From assembly GCA_963773195.1 (NCBI GenBank), contig CAVZAE010000019.1, positions 62,001-126,000 of the forward strand: 64,000 nt of DNA, in the 5' to 3' direction. A program made the position numbers and the translations under genes. The stretch comes from CAIWHR01 sp963773195. GTDB lineage: Bacteria; Pseudomonadota; Gammaproteobacteria; Burkholderiales; Casimicrobiaceae. The notes beneath the pieces were generated by a model, which was not told the origin of the DNA, searched no databases, and worked only from the letters and a program-made list of their open reading frames with translations. Every line of letters starts with the position of its first letter. Position 1 is the stretch's first letter. Shown here piece by piece: positions 47,509-55,180 of this stretch.

Positions 47509-50500
47509 GTGGCCGCCCGCACCCCCGCCCTCGCCAAGCTCACTCGCCCCAAGCTCTACGACGCGTTGCCGCGGCCGCGGCTGTTCGCGCTTCTCGACGA
47601 AGCCGCGAAGCGGCCGATCGTCTGGCTGTGCGCGCCGCCCGGTGCGGGCAAGTCGACGCTGGTCGCGAGCTGGCTCGAAGCGCGAGCGCTCCGCCACATC
47701 TGGTACCAGGTCGACATCGGCGACGCCGATCCCGCGACCTACGTCCACTACATGCGGATCGCCGCGCAGCACGTCGCGGGCAAGGCCGCGGGCGCACTGC
47801 CGCTCTACACGTCGGAGCTGCAGCAGAACCTGGCGCGCTTCGCGCGCGGCTTCTTCCGCGACTTCTTCTCGGTACTGCCCAATCCGTGCGTCGTCGTCCT
47901 CGACAACTTCCACGAGGCGCGCACGTCGTCCGAGCACCGCGCCGCGCTGGCGCAAGGGATGGAGGAGATCCCGGAAGGATTCACGGTCGTCATCATGACG
48001 CGCAGCGAGCCGCCGCCCGAGTTCGCGCGACTCGTGGCGAATCGCCGGATCGCACGGATCGACGAGGCCGAGCTCAAGTGTTCGCCCGACGAGGCCGACG
48101 CGATCCTGGGCAGCCTCGAGCCCGAGACGCCGGATCTCGAGCGTATCAAGCGGCAGAGCGACGGCTGGGTGGCGGCGCTGGTCCTCTTGCGTGAACACCT
48201 GAGCCGGCACGGTCCGGCGGTGGACGCGTCGCTCGCGGAGGGCAAGGACACGATCTTCCAGTATTTCGCCGGCGAGATCTTCAACGCCGCAAAGCCCGAA
48301 AACCGGCGTGCGTTGATGCTGACGGCGATCCCGCCGTCGTTCACGCAGGCGGAGGCCGCGGCGCTCACCGAGCGGGAGGACGTCGCGCGGCTGCTCGAGT
48401 ACCTCTACCGGCGCCACCTTTTCCTCGACCGCCGCCGCGGCGCGCAGACGACCTATCACTATCACGCGCTCTTCCGCGAGTTCCTGCTCGAGGAGGCGCG
48501 GACGCGACTTTCGGCTGACGAGCGTCACGCCGCGACGAAGCGCGCGGCCGAGCTCATGGCCGAGCGCGGCCAGGTGAGCGACGCGCTCTCGCTCTACAAG
48601 GAAGCGGGCGAATGGGAGCCGATGCACGCGCTGATCCGCGCCAACGCGCTCGACTGGGCGCGGCAGGGTCGCGCCCAGGCGGTGTCGGACTGGATCGCTG
48701 CGCTGCCGCCGGGCGTGCGCGAGCGCGATCCATGGCTCGAATACTGGTTCGGTCGCGCGTGGATCTTCATCGATCCGCAGCGCGGCCGGCCGGCGCTCGA
48801 GCGCGCGCACGCCGCGTTCAAGGCCGCCGACGACCTGCGCGGCCAGGCGCTCGCGCTGTCGACGATCGTCACCGGCTACTACTACGAGTGGGCGAATTTC
48901 GGGCCGCTCGACCGCTGGCTGCCGGAGTTCGAGCGCTTGCACGACAGCGGACTATCGGTGGCGCTCGATCCCGAAAGCGAGCTCCGTGCGCAGGCGGCGT
49001 TTCTGATCGTGCTCCTGTTCCGCAAGCCGTTCGACCCGCGGCTCGCGCCGTGCGCGCAACGGCTGCACGAGCTGCTCGACGGCGAATACGACGTCAACGT
49101 GCACATCATGGCCGCCTCGACGCTGTTCAACTACATCAACTGGCGCACGGAAGGCGCGATGGCACCGGCGCTGGTCGCGCAGATGGCGTCGGTCCTCGCG
49201 CGTCCGGGGGTAACGCCGCTGATGCAGGTGTGGTGGCGGACGCACCTCTCGTTCTGGCACTACCTGAACGGCCGCTACGAGGAGGCGACCAAGGCGAGCG
49301 GCGAAGCGCGTGCGGTCGCGGAGCGCTACGGCCTCGAGGCCTACCTCTTCGAGATCGACCATGGCGAGACCTCTTCGCTCATCACCAAGGGCGACTACGC
49401 AGCCGCGAAGACGCGTCTCGACGAGATGGAGCGGCGCCTGGTGCCGAGCCGGCGGATGGATTGGGCGTACTTCCATCATCTGCGCTCGACATACGAACAG
49501 AGGGTCGGACACTTCGGCGCCGCCGTCCACGATGCCGACCTGGCGCTCGCGCTGGGCAAGGAGACCGGCCTGCCGCTGCTGCAGATCCCGCACTTCCACG
49601 CGCGGCTCGCGCACGCTCGGCTCGCGGCCGGGGATCGACAGGGAGGCCTCGCCGCCCTCGGCGACGCGATCGCCACCGCGCCGGACGACGAGCGCCGTAC
49701 GTTCGAGCACACGCGCGAGCTGGTCGACCTGGGCTACGAAATCGAGCAGGGCGAAACCGAGGGCGCGGGCGCGCGCCTCGCGCCGATCCTCGCCGGCTAC
49801 CGGTCGCGCGGGCAGACCGTATTCCTGCGCAATCGTCCGGACTTGGCCGCGCAGCTCCTCAACTTCGCGCTCGAGCACGGCATCGAGCCTCAGTACGCGC
49901 GCGCGTTGATCGACCACAATGCGATTGCCGCGCCTGCGGATGCGGGGACGGCATGGCCGTTTCGGCTGCGCGTGCGCGCGCTCGGCGGGTTCGAGCTCCA
50001 GCGCGACGGCGAGACGGTTCGCTTCACAGGCAAAGCGCAGCAGCGGCCGCTCGATCTGTTGAAGCTGCTGGTCGCGCAAGGCGGCGATGAGGTCGACAGC
50101 CACGAGCTCATGACGTCGCTGTGGCCCGATGCCGACGGCGCCGCGGCGAAGACGTCGTTCGACACGACGCTTTTCCGGCTGCGCAAGCTCGTCGACGTCG
50201 ACAACGCGCTGGTGCTCGCAGGCGGCAAGCTGTCGCTCGCACGTTCGCTCGCGTGGACCGACGTGTGGGCGCTCGAGGCGGCGATCGACGCCGCGCAACG
50301 CCTGGTCGATGGCGACGCTGCCGACGCCTCGCTGTCGCGCGCGGCTCGCCGCGTGCTCGACGCGTATGCGGGCCCGCTGCTGGGTGCTACGGACGAATCG
50401 TGGATCGCGAAGCCCCGCGATGCGCTCCGCGCGCGCGTCGTGCGCACGCTCATGCGGCTGGGCGAGCGGCTCGAGCGCGCGGGCGATTTTGCAACGGCGG

Positions 50501-50745
50501 TCGACGTCTACCGGCGCGGGCTCGAGGCCGACAACCTTTCCGAATCGTTCTATCGCGGGCTCATGCGCACGCTGGCCGCAACAGGCGACCAGGCGGAGGC
50601 CATCAACGCCTTTCGCCGGTGCCGCGAGCTCCTCTCGATCGTGCTCGGGGTCAAGCCGTCGGCGGAAACCGAGCGCCTGCACCAGGAAATCGCCGCCGGC
50701 CGCGCGCCGGCGCGCCAGATTGACCCCCCAGTAAGTTATCCGTAA
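47509..50745 (+). CDS. Large ATPase/TPR regulator with C-terminal BTAD domain (AfsR/MalT-like)
   Basis: A 1078-residue protein from a GTG start. The N-terminal STAND-type ATPase has the P-loop CAPPGAGKSTLVASW (about residues 44-58) and VVVLDNFHEA. A long helical TPR part follows (about 330-820). Residues about 825-920 form a winged-helix domain (LRVRALGGFELQRDGETVRF), and the end is a BTAD domain (FYRGLMRTLAATGDQAEAIN). Such proteins are signal-responsive transcription activators. Unlike MalT it has no LuxR-type helix-turn-helix, and unlike AfsR the DNA-binding and BTAD parts are C-terminal. Target genes are not visible; the small-gene group downstream is a candidate. Confidence 0.85.
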   Translation: MAARTPALAKLTRPKLYDALPRPRLFALLDEAAKRPIVWLCAPPGAGKSTLVASWLEARALRHIWYQVDIGDADPATYVHYMRIAAQHVAGKAAGALPLYTSELQQNLARFARGFFRDFFSVLPNPCVVVLDNFHEARTSSEHRAALAQGMEEIPEGFTVVIMTRSEPPPEFARLVANRRIARIDEAELKCSPDEADAILGSLEPETPDLERIKRQSDGWVAALVLLREHLSRHGPAVDASLAEGKDTIFQYFAGEIFNAAKPENRRALMLTAIPPSFTQAEAAALTEREDVARLLEYLYRRHLFLDRRRGAQTTYHYHALFREFLLEEARTRLSADERHAATKRAAELMAERGQVSDALSLYKEAGEWEPMHALIRANALDWARQGRAQAVSDWIAALPPGVRERDPWLEYWFGRAWIFIDPQRGRPALERAHAAFKAADDLRGQALALSTIVTGYYYEWANFGPLDRWLPEFERLHDSGLSVALDPESELRAQAAFLIVLLFRKPFDPRLAPCAQRLHELLDGEYDVNVHIMAASTLFNYINWRTEGAMAPALVAQMASVLARPGVTPLMQVWWRTHLSFWHYLNGRYEEATKASGEARAVAERYGLEAYLFEIDHGETSSLITKGDYAAAKTRLDEMERRLVPSRRMDWAYFHHLRSTYEQRVGHFGAAVHDADLALALGKETGLPLLQIPHFHARLAHARLAAGDRQGGLAALGDAIATAPDDERRTFEHTRELVDLGYEIEQGETEGAGARLAPILAGYRSRGQTVFLRNRPDLAAQLLNFALEHGIEPQYARALIDHNAIAAPADAGTAWPFRLRVRALGGFELQRDGETVRFTGKAQQRPLDLLKLLVAQGGDEVDSHELMTSLWPDADGAAAKTSFDTTLFRLRKLVDVDNALVLAGGKLSLARSLAWTDVWALEAAIDAAQRLVDGDAADASLSRAARRVLDAYAGPLLGATDESWIAKPRDALRARVVRTLMRLGERLERAGDFATAVDVYRRGLEADNLSESFYRGLMRTLAATGDQAEAINAFRRCRELLSIVLGVKPSAETERLHQEIAAGRAPARQIDPPVSYP

Positions 50746-51008
50746 GCCCTTTTCAGGCTTGCCCCCCGCCGCCGACGGTGGCGCGCGCAAGTCCAGACCG
50801 TCCGCCGCGATCCGGCGCGCGGCGCGCAATAAAATCCATTTGTCTACAAGTGGTTAGCGCTGCGGCTCCGCCGCGTCGCTGCGCCGCCGCATCGACGCGG
50901 GTCCCGTTGCGAATGCGTAAGTCATAGGCAAGGGCCCCGTCCGCACACTGCGCAGCGTCTCCGGGCCGATAGGGAGGCCCAACACCACGGAAGGTACGGA
51001 GAGACGAG

Positions 51009-51185
51009 ATGAACAAGGGAAGCAAAGGCGTCGAAGGCAAGGCCGCTGACGAATCCTCGAGGCGGTCGCTCGCAACGCAGTCGAAGCCGTCCGCGGCGCG
51101 GACCGGCGAGCAGCAAGTGCGACGCAAAGGCAAGGCGAAAACGGAAGGTGCAGCACGCAAGCGGCGAACGCCCTTCGTGCTTTGA
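51009..51185 (+). CDS. Small very basic protein (58 residues)
   Basis: ATG at 51009 with GGAGAGACGAG upstream. The product starts MNKGSKGVEGKAADESSRR and has many Lys/Arg and Ser/Ala residues, ending ARKRRTPFVL. It has no hydrophobic span. It could be a nucleic-acid-binding or intrinsically disordered stress protein. The next gene starts 34 bp later with its own ribosome site, so the two are probably co-transcribed. The sequence is low in complexity, so the gene call is tentative. No family is recognised. Confidence 0.45.
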   Translation: MNKGSKGVEGKAADESSRRSLATQSKPSAARTGEQQVRRKGKAKTEGAARKRRTPFVL

Positions 51186-51219
51186 ACCGGGTAACGCAAG
51201 ACACATCAGGAGAATTCAA

Positions 51220-51528
51220 GTGAAAACGTCCGTCATCACGAGCTTCAAGGCCCTCGCGCTCCTCCTCCAGAAGGCGGGGCCCTACCTGCTGCTCGAGATC
51301 GTGCTGCCGGGCGGAACGATTTTCGCGCTCCTGCTCTTTCTCTACCGGCGTCGCGAGCAAGCGAACGGCATGGGCGCGGCGCCCGCGGGCTTGATCGTTC
51401 GCATGGGTCTGCGGATCCGTGCGTTCGTCGACGTCGTACTGAGCCCGATTGGCATCGCTTCGGCGTGGCGCGGTCGAAGCCGCGCCCACGATGGACTCGA
51501 AGCCCTCGCGATCGCGCCCACGATGTGA
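51220..51528 (+). CDS. Small single-span membrane protein, GPYL-LEIV-PGGT family
   Basis: A 102-residue protein from a GTG start with AGGAGAATTCAA upstream (VKTSVITSFKALALLLQ). It contains the block GPYLLLEIVLPGGTIF followed by ALLLFLYRRRE, which is one membrane span and a positive stop. It is a clear paralog of the 76-residue protein at 35895, with a longer cytoplasmic tail (LIVRMGLRIRAFVDVVLSP). No named family is recognised. Its partners here are a small basic protein upstream and a cbb3-like membrane protein downstream, 58 bp away. Confidence 0.7.
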   Translation: MKTSVITSFKALALLLQKAGPYLLLEIVLPGGTIFALLLFLYRRREQANGMGAAPAGLIVRMGLRIRAFVDVVLSPIGIASAWRGRSRAHDGLEALAIAPTM

Positions 51529-51585
51529 GCGCGGTCGCGAGTCGACCGCTTCAGCGCAGCACAACACAACCCGAGGAGAGTAGGA

Positions 51586-52005
51586 ATGGAATACACGGCA
51601 ACCGCCCGGCCCGCCGCCGCGATTTCTTTCGCGCCGGCGGCCACGACCTGGCTCAAGCTCGCAGTCGTCTATCTGATTGCGGGCGTCGGACTTGGCATCG
51701 TGATGGGCTCGACCGAGGACTTCACGCTGCGTCCGGTCCACGCGCACCTGAACCTGCTGGGCTGGGCCACGCTTGCACTCGCGGGCCTGATCTACAGCGT
51801 CTACCCCGACGCGGGGAAAAGCCGCCTCGCGCGCGCTCACTTCTGGCTGCAGAACCTCTCGCTGCCGGTGATGATGGGCTCGCTCGCGTGGTTCCTCAAA
51901 GGCCATCCGGAAATCGTGCCGGTGCTGGCGGCAGCCGAGATCGTAGCCGCGGGCGGCGTGGTCGCGTTCGCTTCGAACGTCTTCCTCAACGTGAAGCCGC
52001 GCTGA
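51586..52005 (+). CDS. Small polytopic membrane protein, cytochrome-oxidase-subunit-like
   Basis: A 139-residue protein with four hydrophobic helices. The motif VHAHLNLLGWATLALAGL resembles the histidine-bearing helix of cbb3-type/NnrS-like heme-copper oxidase subunits, in which HAHLNLLGW is common. There are too few histidines and helices for a complete oxidase, so it is likely a stand-alone relative. It starts 58 bp after the small membrane protein gene, with GAGGAGAGTAGGA upstream of the ATG at 51586. The function is not known. Confidence 0.75.
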   Translation: MEYTATARPAAAISFAPAATTWLKLAVVYLIAGVGLGIVMGSTEDFTLRPVHAHLNLLGWATLALAGLIYSVYPDAGKSRLARAHFWLQNLSLPVMMGSLAWFLKGHPEIVPVLAAAEIVAAGGVVAFASNVFLNVKPR

Positions 52006-52054
52006 GGCGCACCCGAAGACTTCCACCGCGCGGGCAACGCCCTCGCAGGAGGAA

Positions 52055-53007
52055 TTGAGCGCAACCACAACCACCAGTGCGGCGCCCGCAGGGCGCCGTC
52101 TCGCATCCATCGCAGTGCCATTGCGCAGAATGGGGGGCAGTGTCGTGGCTTGGAACGAACGCAACGCCGCCGCGGCGGAACGCGCCGCGGCACCCGCAGG
52201 AGGAATGCTTGTCGCGCTGGTCACCTGGGCGCTGTTCGAAGCGGGTCTATTCGCGGGCGCTGTCGCCCGCAACGCGGACGACGCCTGGATCCCGGTCGCG
52301 ACGGCTGCCGTCATGCTGACCGCCGCGCTGGTCTCGAACATCGCCGGCTTCGCGTTCTGCGCGCTTGCGGGAAGCGCGCTCGCGTATCTCGGTACGGATC
52401 CGGTGCGCGCCGTGCAAGCGATGGTCGTCTGCTCGACGGCGACCCAGCTCTACGGCGTGTGGACCCTCCGCGATACGATTCGCTGGAGCGCGCTGTGGCC
52501 GATGATCGCAGCAGGCGCCGTGACCATCCCGCTCGGCGTGTGGCTCCTGGTTCACGTTGACGCCGCGTGGTACGCAGCGGGACTGGGCGTGTTCCTTACC
52601 GGGTACGCCCTCTATCTGCTTCTCCGCAAGACGGTGCGCGTCGTGCGCGGTACCGCCTGGCGCGACGCGATCGCCGGCGCGCTGGGCGGCATCACCGGCG
52701 GCCTCGCCGGCCTTCCGGGCTCCATCGTCACAATCTGGTGCGGGATGCGCGGATGGGACCGGCTGCGGCAGCGCGCCGTCTACCAGCCCTACATCCTCGT
52801 GATGCAGGTCGCGACGCTGGTCGCGCTGCGCTTCCAGGCGCCGTTCAGGACGAACATCGGGCACGACCTGCGCTTCGTGCCCTTCGCGCTCTTGGGGGCG
52901 ATGGCGGTCTCGCACTGTTTCGCCGGATGACACACCAGCAGTTCCAGCTTGCGGTCGGCCTCTTGCTCGGCGCGTCGGGCGTCGGGCTCCTCGCGCGCAC
53001 ATTCTAG
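52055..53007 (+). CDS. TauE/SafE-type permease, one frameshift near the end
   Basis: A polytopic protein of about 316 residues once a missing base near 52905 is allowed for. The main frame has helices with VSNIAGFAFCALAGSALAY, ALYLLLRKTVRVVRG, GALGGITGGLAGLPGSIVTI and the family end region DLRFVPFALLGAMA. After that the main frame stops at once, and the next frame continues GLALFRRMTHQQFQLAVGLLL and GASGVGLLARTF, the normal end of TauE/SafE proteins. These export organosulfonates or sulfite. The start is unsure: TTG at 52055 and ATGs at 52130 and 52205 are candidates. It precedes the pirin gene. Confidence 0.75.
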
Positions 53008-53072
53008 GGGGCGACGCGATGGCCGGCGGTTATCATGTTCCAGTGATGGCGCTCCCGCCGGAGGAGACCCGA

Positions 53073-53945
53073 ATGATCGAACACGTCATCGCGCAGCGGC
53101 GCCGCGATTTGGGAGGATTCGAGGTAGGACGAGTGCTACCGGCCGCAGCGCAGCGGATGGTCGGTCCGTTCGTGTTCTTCGATCACATGGGTCCCGTCGA
53201 GTTCGCGCGGGAAACCGCGCGCTCGGCCGATGTCCGGCCCCATCCGCACATCGGGCTCGCGACCGTCACCTACCTCTTCGACGGCGAGATCATGCATCGC
53301 GACAGCCTCGGTACGGAGCAGCCGATTCGCCCGGGCGAGGTGAACTGGATGACCGCGGGGCGCGGCATCACGCATTCGGAACGCTTCGAGCGCGCCCGTC
53401 GGAACGGCGATCGCGTGCACGGCATCCAGGCGTGGGTGGGACTCCCGCGCGAGCACGAGGAGTGCGAGCCCGCGTTCCGCCACGTCGATGCGTCGGATCT
53501 TCCGACGTATCAGTCCGGGGGCCTGTGGGCGCGACTCGTGGCCGGCGAAGCCTACGGGGCGCGCGCGCCGTTCCCGGTGCCGTCGCCGCTGTTCTACGTG
53601 CATTGGTCGCTCACCGCAGGCACGCGGGCCGATCTCGAGGCGCGCTATCCGGAGCGCGCCGCGTACATCGCCGCCGGCTCGGTCGAGGTCGCAGGACGCA
53701 GGTTCGACGCAGGGCAGCTCATCGTCTTCGCGCCCGGCGCTGCCGTCTTGTTCACGGCGCTCACCGACGCCATCGTAATGCTGGTGGGCGGCGAGCCGAT
53801 CGGCGAACGCTTTATCGAGTGGAACTTCGTGTCCTCATCGCGCGCGCGGATCGAGCAGGCGAAGGCGGATTGGAGGGCAGGGCGGATGAAGCTGCCCGTG
53901 CACGACGACACGGAGTTCATTCCACTTCCGCCCGACCCCGCTTGA
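53073..53945 (+). CDS. Pirin family protein
   Basis: A 290-residue bicupin. The N-terminal cupin has the metal ligands in RPHPHIGLATVTYLFDG and the next histidine in DSLGTEQPI-region and GRGITHSERF (His and Glu), as in YhhW-type quercetinases. The ATG at 53073 (MIEHVIAQRRRDLGGF) has GGAGGAGACCC upstream and matches the family start; the frame is open 54 nt further. Pirins bind iron and act as redox cofactors or quercetin dioxygenases in the cytoplasm. It is followed 33 bp later by the AI-2E transporter-like gene. Confidence 0.9.
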   Translation: MIEHVIAQRRRDLGGFEVGRVLPAAAQRMVGPFVFFDHMGPVEFARETARSADVRPHPHIGLATVTYLFDGEIMHRDSLGTEQPIRPGEVNWMTAGRGITHSERFERARRNGDRVHGIQAWVGLPREHEECEPAFRHVDASDLPTYQSGGLWARLVAGEAYGARAPFPVPSPLFYVHWSLTAGTRADLEARYPERAAYIAAGSVEVAGRRFDAGQLIVFAPGAAVLFTALTDAIVMLVGGEPIGERFIEWNFVSSSRARIEQAKADWRAGRMKLPVHDDTEFIPLPPDPA

Positions 53946-53978
53946 TAGTCATTCCGGTGCCGCCGCGGATCGGCTAGG

Positions 53979-55112
53979 ATGGCGGCACTTTTAAGCGGTC
54001 GGCACCCTATGAAACCTCCTGCGCAGATCGACCGCATCCTGACGATGGTGGTGCTGGCGCTGCTGCTCGTCGGCTGCTTCCTGGTCCTGAGCCCATTTCT
54101 CACCGCGATCATCTGGGCACTTATTCTCTGCGCGACGATCTGGCCGTTCTTCGTCCACCTGCGCCAGCGGCTCAAGGGGCGCTCCGGGATCGCCGCGCTC
54201 GCGATCGTGCTGCTGATGGCGGTGACGCTGCTGGCGCCGTTCGTCATCGTCGGCGTCACGATCGCCGACAACGCGGAGGTGATCGGCGAGCGCGTCCAGG
54301 ATTTCCTGAAGACCGGGCCGCCGCCACCGCCGGAGTGGGTCGCGCAGATCCCGATCATCGGCGAATGGGCGGCCGCCACGTGGGGGAGCTTCGCGCACGA
54401 CTCGGGGCGGTTGTTCGAGGCCGCCCGCCAGTTCTTCGAGCCCTTGCGGAAGGTCCTCTACACCGGCGGCACGACGTTCCTGGGAGGCATCCTGCAGCTC
54501 GCGCTGTCGATCTTCATCGCCTTCTTCTTCCTGCGCGACGGCGACGCGCTGCTCACGCGGGCGCACGCGGCGATCGAGCGCATCGCCCCATTGCACGGCG
54601 GGCGCCTTGCGCTCGTGGCGGCGACGACCGTGCGCGGTGTCGTGCTTGGCATCCTCGGCACTGCACTCGCGCAAGGCGTGCTGATGGCGATCGGCCTCTG
54701 GTTCGCGGGCTTCAAGGCGGCGCCGCTCCTGGGCCTCGTCACGTTCTTCCTCTCGCCTGTGCCGATCGGCCCGCCGCTCGTCTGGATTCCGGCCGGCATC
54801 CTGATGATCACGCAGGGCGAGACGGGCTGGGGCATCTTCCTCTTCGTCTGGGGGGCGCTCGTTGTATCGTCGGTCGACAACTTCCTGAAGCCGATGATCA
54901 TCAGCCGTGGCAGTGCACTGCCGTTCGTCCTCGTCTTGCTTGGGGTCCTCGGCGGAGCGATCGCGTTCGGCTTCGTCGGGGTCTTCTTGGGGCCGGTGCT
55001 GCTCGCCGTCGGCTACGCGCTTACCAAGGAATGGGCGGTCGAGTCTGCGGCGTCCGTCGACGCCGCCGCGGCGGCGACCGCGGCTGCCCAGAGCGCGCCC
55101 CGGCGCGGCTAG
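53979..55112 (+). CDS. AI-2E transporter-family membrane protein
   Basis: A 377-residue protein with about seven hydrophobic helices, in the arrangement typical of the AI-2 exporter (TqsA/YdiK) family: PFLTAIIWALILCATIWPFF near the start, LSIFIAFFFLRDGD, LALAQG-type text at ILGTALAQGVLMAIGLW, and PVPIGPPLVWIPAGI followed by SSVDNFLKPMIISRGSALP. Members are secondary exporters, some for the AI-2 signal and others with unknown substrate. ATG at 53979 or 54009 are both possible starts. The alanine-rich tail (AAAAATAAAQSAPRRG) is unusual. A 9-bp-stem hairpin follows the stop. Confidence 0.9.
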   Translation: MAALLSGRHPMKPPAQIDRILTMVVLALLLVGCFLVLSPFLTAIIWALILCATIWPFFVHLRQRLKGRSGIAALAIVLLMAVTLLAPFVIVGVTIADNAEVIGERVQDFLKTGPPPPPEWVAQIPIIGEWAAATWGSFAHDSGRLFEAARQFFEPLRKVLYTGGTTFLGGILQLALSIFIAFFFLRDGDALLTRAHAAIERIAPLHGGRLALVAATTVRGVVLGILGTALAQGVLMAIGLWFAGFKAAPLLGLVTFFLSPVPIGPPLVWIPAGILMITQGETGWGIFLFVWGALVVSSVDNFLKPMIISRGSALPFVLVLLGVLGGAIAFGFVGVFLGPVLLAVGYALTKEWAVESAASVDAAAAATAAAQSAPRRG

Positions 55113-55131
55113 TCGCCGCTTGAAAGCGAGA

Positions 55132-55156
55132 CGGCCGGCGCATCGCCCGCCGGCCG
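55132..55156. terminator. 9-bp-stem hairpin between convergent genes
   Basis: The sequence cggccggcg-catcgcc-cgccggccg forms a perfect stem with a seven-base loop between the stops of the AI-2E-type gene and the convergent subtilase. It has no U tract, so it is a weak intrinsic terminator at best, but its placement fits a shared bidirectional terminator. Confidence 0.5.
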
Positions 55157-55180
55157 CACTTGGGTGCGTTCCGCTTCGCG

